Notes under the pieces: model-generated
Database searches by the model: none
Told to the model about the DNA's origin: nothing
What the model saw: only the letters and a program-made list of their open reading frames with translations
Program-made: the position numbers and the translations under genes
Shown: positions 54,801 to 64,000 of the stretch, piece after piece
Position numbering within the stretch: position 1 is the stretch's first letter
Layout: each line of letters starts with the position of its first letter
NCBI GenBank assembly: GCA_022315425.1
Contig: JAIUPT010000039.1
Location: 930,001-994,000 of the forward strand
Reading direction: 5' to 3'
Length of the DNA: 64,000 bases
Source of the DNA: Pseudevernia furfuracea
Lineage: Eukaryota; Ascomycota; Lecanoromycetes; Lecanorales; Parmeliaceae

Positions 54801-55069
54801 TACGGAGGCTAGGACTACTACTGGCTATTGATCAGTCAGAATCAGTCAATACCCCTGCAGTCTCCACGTACTGATGTCTGCCAGACGGTCAAGGTGGTCT
54901 GTGTAATCGTGACAAAGAGATGCCCATTACGAGCCACTCGCAGGCCCAGGATGTTCGTAGCCTTCTCTTCGACATCTTCGCTGTCCTCCTCTTCATACTC
55001 TGGAGCTGGGGGTTTTCTTTTCCGTCTGGTCGCTGCATATACTCTGGGTGCGCCCAACGGCCAATACAT
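51831..55069 (-). CDS. RIC1: RIC1, Ypt6/Rab6 guanine-nucleotide exchange subunit
   Basis: Ric1 with Rgp1 activates Ypt6 (Rab6) for retrograde transport to the Golgi. Four exons, 55069-54872, 54824-53430, 53357-53111 and 53059-51831, give 1,022 aa. The N-terminal WD-like propeller begins MYWPLGAPRVYAATRRKRKP, with GLRVARNGHLFVTITQTTLT, STLNYSPDGYCLFAGYEKGW and ISSDGRYVAVAGRRGLAHYS as blades. The middle has LPSPVVCIALSGSDSLLVYT and VRAPARVRAVSWILPDHQLR, strongly diagnostic for Ric1, then KYDMRVIANNVEYFDLMRDQ. The alpha-solenoid RIC1 domain includes SHALEILLHTVLDDEV and RSWRTLFSHLPPPQELFEAS. The disordered C-terminus ends EDYFSQRRA. All introns are 47-72 nt. Confidence 0.94.
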
Positions 55070-55411
55070 CGTTTGGTTGGAGGAAAGTTGAGGAATCCGA
55101 GGCTGGAAACATCGAGATCCCTGTCGGCGGTAATCCCAACTTGACACACGCTAAATGTTGCACTGTGCTCGAGCCTCGATCATGCTATGGATGTCTGGTC
55201 TCTCTCGTTTGTACTTCTTAAGTTGGATATCTACAGTATTTGGAGGTTCTCAAGCTGCACGTCTTTAATTTGACGGCGTCCCTCCCCAGGCCAGCCTTTG
55301 AGCATCCCCAAGAGCGACCTCAGGACTCATGGACATTCCCGCAAGATGACCATATCTTTCCCGACTCACGGCGCATCGCGCATAATAACAGTACTCTTGG
55401 CCATGATCCAG

Positions 55412-56086
55412 TCAATCAATGCTAATCTTCCACAAACCATCCCCCAAGAAATGTCCCGTATCCATGACAACCCCTTTCTTCTTCTCCCTAATCTCCTCCG
55501 TCCCCATCCTCAACTGCCCCACCAAACACGCCTCCTCTTTCCCCTCTGCCTCTATAACCGCCACATCGCCCTCCTTCAATTGCCCCTCCTTTTCCGGCAA
55601 TTTCCCTCCAGTGCTCGTTAAACCTGGCGCCATTAATGTTGCGCCTGATAATACGAAGCGAATGGCTCCTCTGTCGATGCCTATGCGGTTGAAACACTGG
55701 GGAAACTGGTGCACAACGCGAAGGTGAGGAATGAGGGGGTCATCCATGTGCTGCCAGAAGAGGGGGGTGGAGTCAAGGGCATAAAGGGAGACTCTATCAG
55801 GCCTGCAACGGACACGGTCGTGTTAGCAATCGCAACGCATAAATGCGACCTGCTATCCGGATCTGGGGGATCTACAGCTTTAACAGGTCCAGTTGTGACT
55901 TTTTGGGTATTATTTCATCGATGTGAGGAGCGAGCAGAGGATATGTATCGCAGACTTTGGTTCGGATGGCACGCTGGACGGAGGATTTGACTTTGGATTT
56001 TGCGCCTGCGGAGATGCTGGTAAGTAACGTTAGCTAGATTATGATAATTCTTCGGAGCAATCTCGGACTTGCTCTTTCTTGAACAT
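55412..56086 (-). CDS. TMA20: Translation machinery-associated protein 20 (MCT-1 type, PUA domain)
   Basis: Tma20 pairs with Tma22 to recycle 40S subunits by removing deacylated tRNA after termination. Three exons, 56086-56073, 56016-55876 and 55802-55412, give 181 aa, the same length as the yeast protein. The first exon is only 14 nt. Joining it through a GC-AG intron (donor GCAAGT) produces MFKKDISAGAKSKVKSSVQR, the family start; the nearby GT donor gives the wrong frame. The MCT N-terminal domain continues with TYPLLAPHIDEIIPKKSQLD and PLFWQHMDDPLIPHLRVVH. The PUA domain reads IDRGAIRFVLSGATLMAPGL then GTEEIREKKKGV and LGDGLWKISID. It lies 342 bp upstream of RIC1 on the same strand. Confidence 0.93.
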
Positions 56087-57465
56087 CTTGAAAGGTGCAT
56101 GTGTAGGCGTGTTTAAAATGACTATTGACAGAGTCTTGCGGTTTTGGTGGGATGCCCAGATGCCTTTGGTGGGGGGGAACAGCGCTAGTACGAGTAGCAG
56201 CCCTAACCCTACTTTCGGAAGCATCCTGTGTCTTTCCCCCCTTTAACCTCTAGATTTTACAGAAATGATACGAGTAGTTCGAAGTTAGATACTTTGTACA
56301 CAAAAGCTCTACTAAATACTCTTGCCATTCTATTGCCGTTGGACTTTTATAATCCGACTTGTTTTCTAAAACTGATATTTTGGATCAAGGGGGGGAGGGT
56401 ATGCAAGAAACGCAGAGGATTTTGAGTACGCTAAATCCCTACACCTTTGAAACTTCAACTTCAAGCCTTTCAGTGACTTTTGTTAATCAACTTACTCAAG
56501 ACGAACAATCTCATACTTGCATAGCCCTGTTTTGTGCATGTATGTCATGTCAGCAACTTTGACCCTGCACGCAAAACACAGCAACTTTAACCCGCATGAA
56601 GATAAATACCTCACACGCTTACTTGTTGAAGTAGTTGGGCCCGGTTCGGGAGAAGACTCTTCATCTCACCCTTTTGCACCATTAAAGAACTAATGTCCGT
56701 GTCGGAGTTCCTCGTTAAGTAGGAAGAATGAAACGTAATAGGGAGGAGTGTACAGCACTAAAACAGCGATTGAGGTATTGCATACTCTACTCTTTCCCTA
56801 GGATGGTCCTATTGCTGCTGAATGTGCGTTTCGTCACATGCCACGAATCGAACCATCAGATTCAAAAGTCCAGATCATGAAGGGCGGGTATCTAGTCCCC
56901 ACATCTGGACCTGTGGTTCGGGCCATTGGCAGTGGGCTTCGCCAACTTCGCCGTCTTTTCCTATTGGCCAAACCGAGGATCCAGGACGATCGAATGGCAT
57001 GGCTAATCCTGAACCTTATCGAGGAAACTGCGGAGTAGAGCGGGGCAAAGCCATGCAGGAGCCGAGCAACAAAAGGACGGATATCAATTTGCACAAGGCA
57101 GCCCCTACATGTGAGTAAAGATCCACGTTGTGATAGACATTACCTACTTTACACGTTCTCGCTGAGTTTGCTGTTTCAGGACTGGTGCGGATTTAGACGA
57201 AGTGGCTGCTGCAAGCCTGCAACCCTCTCCATCGAGTGTCCCTCATGCATAAATGCTGCACAGACTCAGCTTTGGAGGGGTGTTCTGTTGCAACCCTCCT
57301 AGTCCGTTATCCTTCATGCGTACACGGGGCACAGACTGTATGTAAGTGTGGACGCATTTAAGAAGTACTTGTTTGTCAGGCTACTTTATGCTTTCCCGTT
57401 GCTGCCGAAATACTTAATTTCTACCTTAAGTCTTTGTTCAGTATACTTGATTCAGTGCTAATAAC
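56087..57465. other. Intergenic with repeat B
   Basis: No gene is supported. The interval contains copy B of the dispersed repeat (56238-56434) and, just after it, a weakened relative of the 26-bp motif (TGACTTTTGTTAATCAACTTA near 56474). Confidence 0.5.
56238..56434. repeat. Dispersed repeat, copy B (transposon remnant)
   Basis: Same orientation and order of blocks as 14296-14470, with extra insertions including a G-rich run (GGGGGGGAGGG) near 56388. AAAAGCTCTACTAAATACTC is identical in both. Confidence 0.75.
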
Positions 57466-58799
57466 ATGGAAAGTGTTCCAAGACAAGATGAAGGGAATTT
57501 AGGTCCTCCAATGCTCGAGCTCAGCTGGACTCTTACTGCCGTGGCAATTATTATCGTAATCCTCCGAGTGCTGACTCGCTCCATGGGGAACCATGGCCTA
57601 CGGATAGACGATCATTTCATGATTCTATCTCTGGTAAGCCAATGTCAGTTTCTTTCAGATCTCGGGACAGTGCTAATTGTTTCCCAAGGTCTGTGGCGTG
57701 ATCAATATGGCTCTCATTAGCATTGCAGTTTCCTGGGGTTTTGGAAGACACCTGACGTCCCTTGACCCATCGCGAAGTATTCAAGCAATTAAGTACAACT
57801 ACATCCAACAGCCTTTTCACGTGATGAGCTCCTGCTTTGGACGTATATCCTTCGCATTGTTCCTGGTCGAGATTATCCAGAAGTTCGTCACACGGAGAAG
57901 ATTCCTCTATTCGCTTATGGCCATTCAATTCGCCGTCAACGGATCTACCGCCATAATCATCATGGTACAGTGCAGACCAGTTCAAGCTCTCTGGAATCAT
58001 GAAGTTGAAGGTGATTGTTGGAACCCTCGAGTTCAAGAGTACTACTCCTATTTCCAAGGGTGTAAGTCTCACTATCGTCCTGCGGGGATGTTTTTTTATT
58101 GATGCGATTAGCTGTCAACGTAGTTACAGATTTCACTCTGGCCGTGTTCCCCGCCACGTTTATATGGCAGCTTAATATGAAACTTCGAAAAAAGATTGGC
58201 TTGATATTCGTGATGAGTCTCGGTATCTTGTCAGCATCTGCTTAGCTTTCCCTCTTCGACAAAGTCTTAAAAGCTCACACGCTGCAGTTCCATGGTCGCT
58301 ACGACCATCAAAGTGGTGCAGATCAAATCTCTGGCAGCAAGATCCGATTACACGTGTGAGTTTCATAGATGGATCCTTCCGTCTCTCATTCGTCACTGAT
58401 ATGATGATGATGTAACAGATGCTACAGCATTGTTGATGATTTGGACAAGGTGAGAGTCTTTCGGTTTTGGAGGGTTCGGATCCGAAGCTAACGCGCGTTC
58501 TCTCCAGCGTAGAGCAGTACGTCATCATCATCGCCGCGTCGATTCCAATCATCATGCCGGCACTCCGTTGGATGGGCGAAAAGCTGTCAGGCTATAAACG
58601 CATGATTGCGTCGTGGGTAGCGCTTAACAAGGAGACGGAGACGGAGACGGAGATGGCCAAGTATGCACATAGCTCCCCACTAGGACGACGGAGCTCAAAA
58701 AAGGACCCCGATATACACAGCGAAGAGTACATTCTCCCGACATACGCTCTCGGCAGTGGGGAGGATTTGAAAGCAGTGACGAGCCGTGACACGGAATGA
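57466..58799 (+). CDS. Integral membrane protein with fungal rhodopsin-like domain
   Basis: Six exons, 57466-57633, 57689-58061, 58112-58229, 58288-58355, 58419-58449 and 58508-58799, give 349 aa with seven predicted membrane helices. Landmarks are ELSWTLTAVAIIIVILRVLT, HGLRIDDHFMILSL, SWGFGRHL, SFALFLVEIIQ, QCRPVQALWNHEVEGDCWNP, DFTLAVFPATFIWQLNMKLR and YATALLMIWTSVEQYVIIIA. The pattern of DD in helix 2-3, a Cys pair (QCRP and DCWNP) and the EQ in helix 7 is that of the SAT4/PTH11-like 'rhodopsin domain' family, plasma membrane proteins sometimes acting in surface sensing. There is no retinal-type Lys, so it is not a photoreceptor. The tail has an ETETETEM repeat and is hydrophilic. The 31-nt exon 5 is the least certain. 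Confidence 0.88.
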
Positions 58800-59119
58800 A
58801 CAATGCATCAAAAGAAGATGTGAGCATGCTCGGCGGGGAAGATGGGAGTATATGGCTAACGTGAAAATGACGCTCCTACATGTAATGGGCCAAGGTGGTT
58901 AGTTGCTAGTCTTTTTTTATGTTCCGTGTGTTTATGAGCTTAAACGAACAAGCCACCTGTGGCTGCTATTGTAAAATATGAAAAGTAGGAAGGAGCATCG
59001 TCTCCGTCGAAATATCACGTCAGGCCGGGGTATATCCTCATGGAAACGCTGGGCATCATCTCATCGCAATCGTAACTATGTCTCGTTGTGAGGCATCAAT
59101 CCTATCAAGTCCTTCCTCC

Positions 59120-61265
59120 CTAAGCAACTTCGCCATGTGCCCGCTTGCGTCCCGCAGTCCCCTCCTGATGCAAACGCATGTGACGATCCCTTGAGTCAGC
59201 TCGGCAAAACTTCTTCCCGCAAGTTGGGCAGCTGTAAAGAGGAGGCTCATGAGCTTTTTCTGATTGTCAGTACGGCGGCTGCGGTGAGAAAAAGGACAAC
59301 GCTTACCTTTCCGGTGCTTCGCCATGTTGGACGAGTCCGAGCAGGTGTAAGAACACTTTCCACACTCCAAAGGTTTCTCGCCGGTATGGATACGATTATG
59401 AGTTGCTGTGGGCACTGATCAGCAGGGCAAAGTGTTAAAAGGCATGCTTGAACTTACACAGTCCGTCTCGGCTAGCAAAGGCCATATCACACATATCGCA
59501 TTTATGGGGTTTCTCCTTCGTATGAGTGCGTTCATGATCAGCAAGTTTGGTGTTGTCCCGGAACCTCTTGCCACAGTGCCGGCAAGAGAACGAATAGACT
59601 GTGAATCATGAGCTATTGCAAAAGATCTCAGAAGACGCAAGTTGACTTACACCCCGTGTGAGTGTAGACGTGCTTTTTCAGCTTCTCTCTGCTTATGCGC
59701 GTCTCTCCCGTCCTTGCGCATCCCATCCATCTACAAACGCAAGAACCTGCAGGCAAACGCCGACGAGCATCAGGAAAAGGATAGTGAGATGATTCGACGT
59801 GAGCTTGCAGTTCATTCGGACCTCCGAAACGAGCCCTACAGAAAGCTTTCGTCGCGTCATCCGTGATCCATAAACACTCATGATTTCCTTGGGTTAGGGG
59901 AAGGTCCAAAACCGGCTGGCTGGAATGATTTGAAAGAAGGGCCGGAGACGTATGGGACAAAGAAGAATCGATCACAGGGTACTGAGACTCGTACGGACTA
60001 GTGGCGTATGAAGAAGGTGGCAGGGGTGAATAGGTCAATAGGGGAGTGGACTGTTCTGTGGACTGTGGAGCGAATTGCTGCTGCCGATCATATAGTATTG
60101 AATAACGTCTTTGGCAGGCCGCAGCGGACTTGTATGGGAAATACTGCGACGATATTTGGGGGAACGTGAGGTTTTGTGCACGTACACGCACAAGCAGATC
60201 GTCGCTTTCTGGTGTCCAATAGAAAGGGGGCTTAGATGGCAGGGAATCACGACGGTCCGGTAGCCCCATTTCCAGGTTCGACGAAGAGGAAGCCGGTTGG
60301 ATGTTGAGATTGAGATGTTCCTTGTTAACATGGCTCTGCAGTTCAGCTGAGTTTGTAGTAGTTGCGCCGCATCCTCCCCAACGGCAATCAACGCTCTCCA
60401 TGTGAGTATGTGCGACCTCCATATGCGTCTCCAGCTGCTCAGCATCCGAGAACATCTCCATGCAGCCATTCCATAGGCAAACATAGGAGTCAGGAAGGTG
60501 CTGTTCGGGGTGGTGGCTGTTCCACAGATGATCTGTAAGTTGTTGCGCATTGATTTGCTCCTCGCAGTCAGACCACCCGCACGTGAGGCTGGTTTCAGGC
60601 TGTATGTGGTCCTGGAGTACATGTTGGCTGAGAGCATCCTTGGTTGGCGCTGTGATGTCACACTCTTGGTCGGGAAGCAGCCAGTGGCACTGGACTGGGT
60701 CACCATCGATGTTGTCGAAGCCTGGTGAATTGTCATAGGCTGGCGGTACCGCGCTGCTGGTGGCAAATTGATGCTGAGAAGAAGAAGCATGGTGATTCTC
60801 TGCGCTAAAGTCGACAGACTCACGTCGAGTCGTCGGTACGGACTCGTGTTCCAGACACGCTGGTTCTTTGCAACACTCTTCGCTAGTGCATTGGTCTAGA
60901 TTATAACACTGCGACAACGAACACGTTCCAGAGCCAACTACCGAGGGATTGCATCCAGATTCGCAATTGGTAACGGAGCAGGTGCCCTCGCAGGGGGTCT
61001 GGAAACCGCTCAGCAAGCCCGGTGTTGGCGGAGGAGGCATATTTCCGGCGGGTGCCTTTCCTTTGGTGAAGTCGACTACGTTCGGCACTGTAGGATGGGA
61101 AAAATCGTTTGCGTCGGCAGGAGAGTCCATGGTTGTGGGGGCAGGTTGTGGATTGTAGGTTTGTAAGAATGATTGAATTGACCGCGCGTAGCTCAAGGGG
61201 GGGCCGTGTAACCGCTCGAAGTGTGGGTCTGGTACTGGTCTCTTGAGGCGCTGATTGAGATCCAT
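59120..61265 (-). CDS. C2H2 zinc-finger transcription factor with a SANT/Myb-like segment
   Basis: Four exons, 61265-59651, 59598-59458, 59405-59307 and 59259-59120, give 664 aa. After a Cys-rich N-terminal part (CEGTCSVTNCESGC, CTSEECCKEPAC) come several divergent C2H2 fingers (LTCGWSDCEEQINAQQLTDH, YVCLWNGCMEMFSDAEQLET, VDCRWGGCGATTTNSAELQS). A SANT/Myb-like stretch follows (FYWTPESDDLLVRVRAQNLT). Near the C-terminus classical fingers are rebuilt only by splicing: FSCRHCGKRFRDNTKLADHE, HKCDMCDMAFASRDGLSTHN, LECGKCSYTCSDSSNMAKHR and YSCPTCGKKFCRADSRDRHM, joined by HTGEKP-type linkers. The arrangement recalls zinc-responsive Zap1/ZafA proteins, but the orthology is unproven. Nuclear location is expected. 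Confidence 0.88.
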
Positions 61266-61802
61266 GGTGATGGTGCTAGATGGAAGAAGCGCGCCTTGCG
61301 AGTAGAACTGAGCTGTTGTCAGTGCGACTCGGAGGGTGACAGCAGGAAATATTGGTTGTGGGAGCTAGATACCTTAGCTCCATTGCCGCCGAGACCAATC
61401 TAGCGCCCTCCATAACCATAGTGCTCCAATGGCAACCACTTTTTGCAACTTGAAAAGACAACATCTTTATGTATATATATTTTAAAGAGAAGAAGATGAG
61501 TAGTCAGGAATTGTGATATTTGATTCAGTGAGCTACATGGCCCGTCCCGAGTAGCGTAATTCGGGAAACCTTCCGCTTTAGGAACGGAGAGGAGATGTCT
61601 ACAGACGGCCGGCTGGAATCTAAAGACATCCATATTGCTTCACACTCATGGACATCTACATTTGAGCTATCACAACTTTTATGGCTCTATGCCCTTCCAA
61701 ATGCAAACTACGTACCAAAAAGACCAAGACCACAAGAGAGCATGATTGTTTTGCCTGTACATAAATCTAAAAAGAAGCAGCCGTCTTTTGCCTTGCAGAA
61801 TA

Positions 61803-62239
61803 ATGGGCAACCTATGCGGTAAACCTTCCAAGGAGAGCGACCCCTTCTCCCAACCAGGCCGCACAGTCGGTTCCGGGCCCCCTCCACAATCAAATCCTCG
61901 GGCTTCAGTGCCCAAGATCAGTGGCCAGGGCCAGAAACTAGGCGGCTCATCTAGTGGAGAAAGCAGTGATGCTAGAAGCGCGGCAGCGAGGGCGGCAGAG
62001 GCACGTACACTCTTCCTTTAGATGTGCATCCCTACATTGAACACTCGACAGTGGATGTTGTGCTGACTAGGACCAAATGACAGGAGCGAGCCAAAGCAAA
62101 TCGGCCAAAGGGGAAGCTAGGTAGGGATCTAGCGAAGGAGAGGGCGCAGACGAGGACTGGAACAATGGATGATGTTAGCAAGGATGAAAGGAAGAGGAGG
62201 GAGGCGGATCAGACAAGTCAGGCTATCAATTACAACTGA
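61803..62239 (+). CDS. Small conserved protein, probably N-myristoylated
   Basis: Two exons, 61803-62000 and 62084-62239, give 117 aa. The start MGNLCGKPSKESDPFS fits an N-myristoylation signal with a palmitoylatable Cys at position 5, so attachment to a membrane is expected. A disordered, Ser/Gly/Pro-rich middle is followed by a helical, charged end: AARAAE, then ERAKANRPKGKLGRDLAKER, TRTGTMDDVSK and DQTSQAINYN. The frame fits only if the intron begins with GC (GAG|GCACGT) and ends CAG; the GT three bases later would shift the frame. This would be a second GC-AG intron in the window. The family is fungal and uncharacterised. Confidence 0.72.
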
Positions 62240-62433
62240 GGGGTTCAAGTGTAGATCTATTGCTATGTGGAACTACGATGCTTGAAGATACAATTGTCGA
62301 ATCTCGGCTTACGCGATGTTTCATTGGAGCATTGACTTTGGCAAATGAGTTGAGAAAGGTGGGATGTGAATTTGTTGAATATGTTAGCCTTTTCTGTTCG
62401 TAGATATTATGCGTATTACTGCTATCGCATTAT

Positions 62434-64000
62434 CTAAACAACATTATAACGACCGCTAGCAGGAGCTCTAGCATCGCTGTCAGCAGCAGCAATAGTGCCC
62501 TCCTTGAGCAGCCGCATGAGCTCTCTCATAGCATTGGTAACTACCACCTCGGTATCTCCCTCCACCAGGATATACAGCTTTGGGTTTTCGCCTGCTTGAG
62601 GTTCTTTACCTGTGGCATAGAAGCTTCCCTTTGTGGTGATCGAAGTACCTGTGGCTTCCAGAATCTTGGCGACATTCGTGCGGTTGGTGACGGCCCAACG
62701 AGCTTTTTCTATTCAAGTGTTAGAGAAAACCACATAAAGAAAGCAGGAAAGGAAACTTACGGGGGAAGTCATTGATCTCCAACGTTGCATGAAACGCCCC
62801 AGCGTCGGGACCCTTGTTGTCAATAGGCACCCCGGTACGCATCTCGCGGTTCTTGCTGAGGCGATCATGTATACCAGCAACAGCACGACTGACTTTGTCA
62901 AGAGGATTCTTCGAGCCATCTGCTGGTGCTTCTGTCCTATGGACCGTGATCTTGCCGTCGAGATCGATACCTTTGGGAACACCCAGGAGGGTAGGCGGTG
63001 GAGCCGTAGCCGACTGGACGCTTGAAGCAGCCTTGGCGATAATATCGTCGCCCTTATCGTCCTTGTCTTTGTCTTCCTTTTCGTCTTCCTCAGGTTCGTC
63101 GCCAGTCTTGTGTGTCTTTCGCTCTCGAGCACGAGCTGCGTCACGTTCTTGGTCAAGACGCTCCAGGCCTTTCCCACCGAAGCCTGAGCCACTGACTTTC
63201 TCTTTGCCAGATTTGACCTTATCAATGAATGCATCCACGAGCTTTTGGAGCTCTTCAGGCACTTCTTGGCCACTCTGTCTTAAGGCTTTGGCAATATCTA
63301 GCGAATACCGCTCTTGATCCGGCGTCACGAAAGTCACAGCAGTACCAGTGTTGCCAGCACGACCTGTTCTCCCAGCACGATGGACGTAGTCCTCAAGATG
63401 GTTAGGTGCATCGTAGTTGACCACGAGTTTCAGCTGTTTGACGTCTAAGCCACGAGCAGCGACAGAGGTAGCGGTCATGACTGGGATGACTCCAGACTTG
63501 AAGTCTTCAATTGTGGAGTCTCGGTCGATCTGGTCTTTGCCGCCGTGGATGGACATACACGGGTAACCTTTGCGCATGAGATCCTTCAGCAAACCATCGG
63601 CTGATTCTTGCCTGTCCACAAAGATCAAAGCTCGGTCGTCCTCATTCTTCTCTTCTTCATACAACTTGCCGAGAAGCTCCAGAAGGCGGATAAATTTCGT
63701 CTCCTCGGTTCGCACTTCGACGATTTGGGTGATTTCGGGAGCAACGACGCTTCGTCCTCCTACGACTATCTCCACGGGCTTCGAGAGCGTCTTGCGGGCC
63801 AAGGACTCCATCTGGCGCGGGAATGTGGCTGAGAATAGTACTGTCTGACGATCTGGTCGGATATTGGCCAAGATCTTCATGACTTGCGGTTCAAAGCCCA
63901 TGTCGAACATCCTGTCAGCTTCGTCCAACACAACGTATGTGACTCGGCGAAGGTTCGTCACTCTTCCCGAGTTGGCAGCTAAGAGATCAATCATGCGTCC
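62434..64000 (-). CDS. PRP5: Pre-mRNA-processing ATP-dependent RNA helicase PRP5 (3' part)
   Basis: Prp5 is the DEAD-box ATPase that helps U2 snRNP join the branch site. The gene runs off the window's right edge, so the 5' exons with the Q motif and Walker A are missing. The visible part has motif II DEAD (VVLDEADRMFDMGF), motif III SAT (FSATFPRQM), motif IV (ALIFVDRQESADG), motif V (TSVAARGLDVKQ) and motif VI (HRAGRTGRAG), then the KGLERLDQERDAAR linker. A 52-nt intron (62709-62760) joins NDFP to QKARWAVTNRTNVAKILEAT; the last exon carries the Prp5-type C-terminal domain ending SGRYNVV. That C-terminal domain separates Prp5 from other DEAD-box proteins. Confidence 0.93.

Overview
The window reads as nuclear DNA of a filamentous ascomycete (Pezizomycotina). 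Nearly every recognisable gene is broken by short introns of about 45-100 nt, the families are fungal (Zn2Cys6 regulator, fungal rhodopsin-domain membrane protein, UPF0643, RIC1, omega-like GST), and no bacterial operon or organelle signal is seen. The class cannot be fixed from sequence alone. Exon structures below were built by hand from splice sites and frame continuity; gene names rest on recognised motifs, not on a database search.

Layout. 1-5.1 kb: a frameshifted short-chain dehydrogenase, then TRM11 (tRNA guanine methylation) and a HIT-family hydrolase. 5.1-10.2 kb: gene-poor, with a degenerate kinase-like gene, a small secreted protein and short dispersed repeats. 10.2-17 kb: an accessory block with an unknown protein, an ankyrin protein whose last repeats are a fresh 99-bp duplication, and a kinase-TPR fusion whose catalytic segment is itself duplicated. 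17.9-30 kb: conserved genes (GST, basic nuclear-like protein, UPF0643, Zn2Cys6 regulator, tyrosyl-tRNA synthetase and PRP31 sharing one promoter). 30-40 kb: a second accessory island with four paralogues of an unrecognised family, all on the minus strand, some broken, with repeated 3' flanks, followed by a nonsense-broken unknown gene. 40.5-64 kb: mostly housekeeping: a kelch-like membrane protein, VPS37 (ESCRT-I), casein kinase 2 beta, a secreted protein, RIC1 (Ypt6/Rab6 exchange factor), TMA20 (translation), a rhodopsin-domain membrane protein, a C2H2 regulator, a small lipid-anchored protein and the 3' part of PRP5.

How they fit. PRP5 and PRP31 act in the spliceosome; TRM11, TYS1 and TMA20 serve tRNA and translation; VPS37 and RIC1 serve membrane traffic. 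The accessory blocks at 6-17 kb and 31-38 kb hold the pseudogenes, repeats and unknown families and are where new biology is most likely. The two strongest candidates are the minus-strand paralogue array with the GD(V/A)F(I/V)LK signature at 31.6-36.9 kb and the kinase-TPR protein with a split, duplicated active-site segment at 14.6-16.9 kb.
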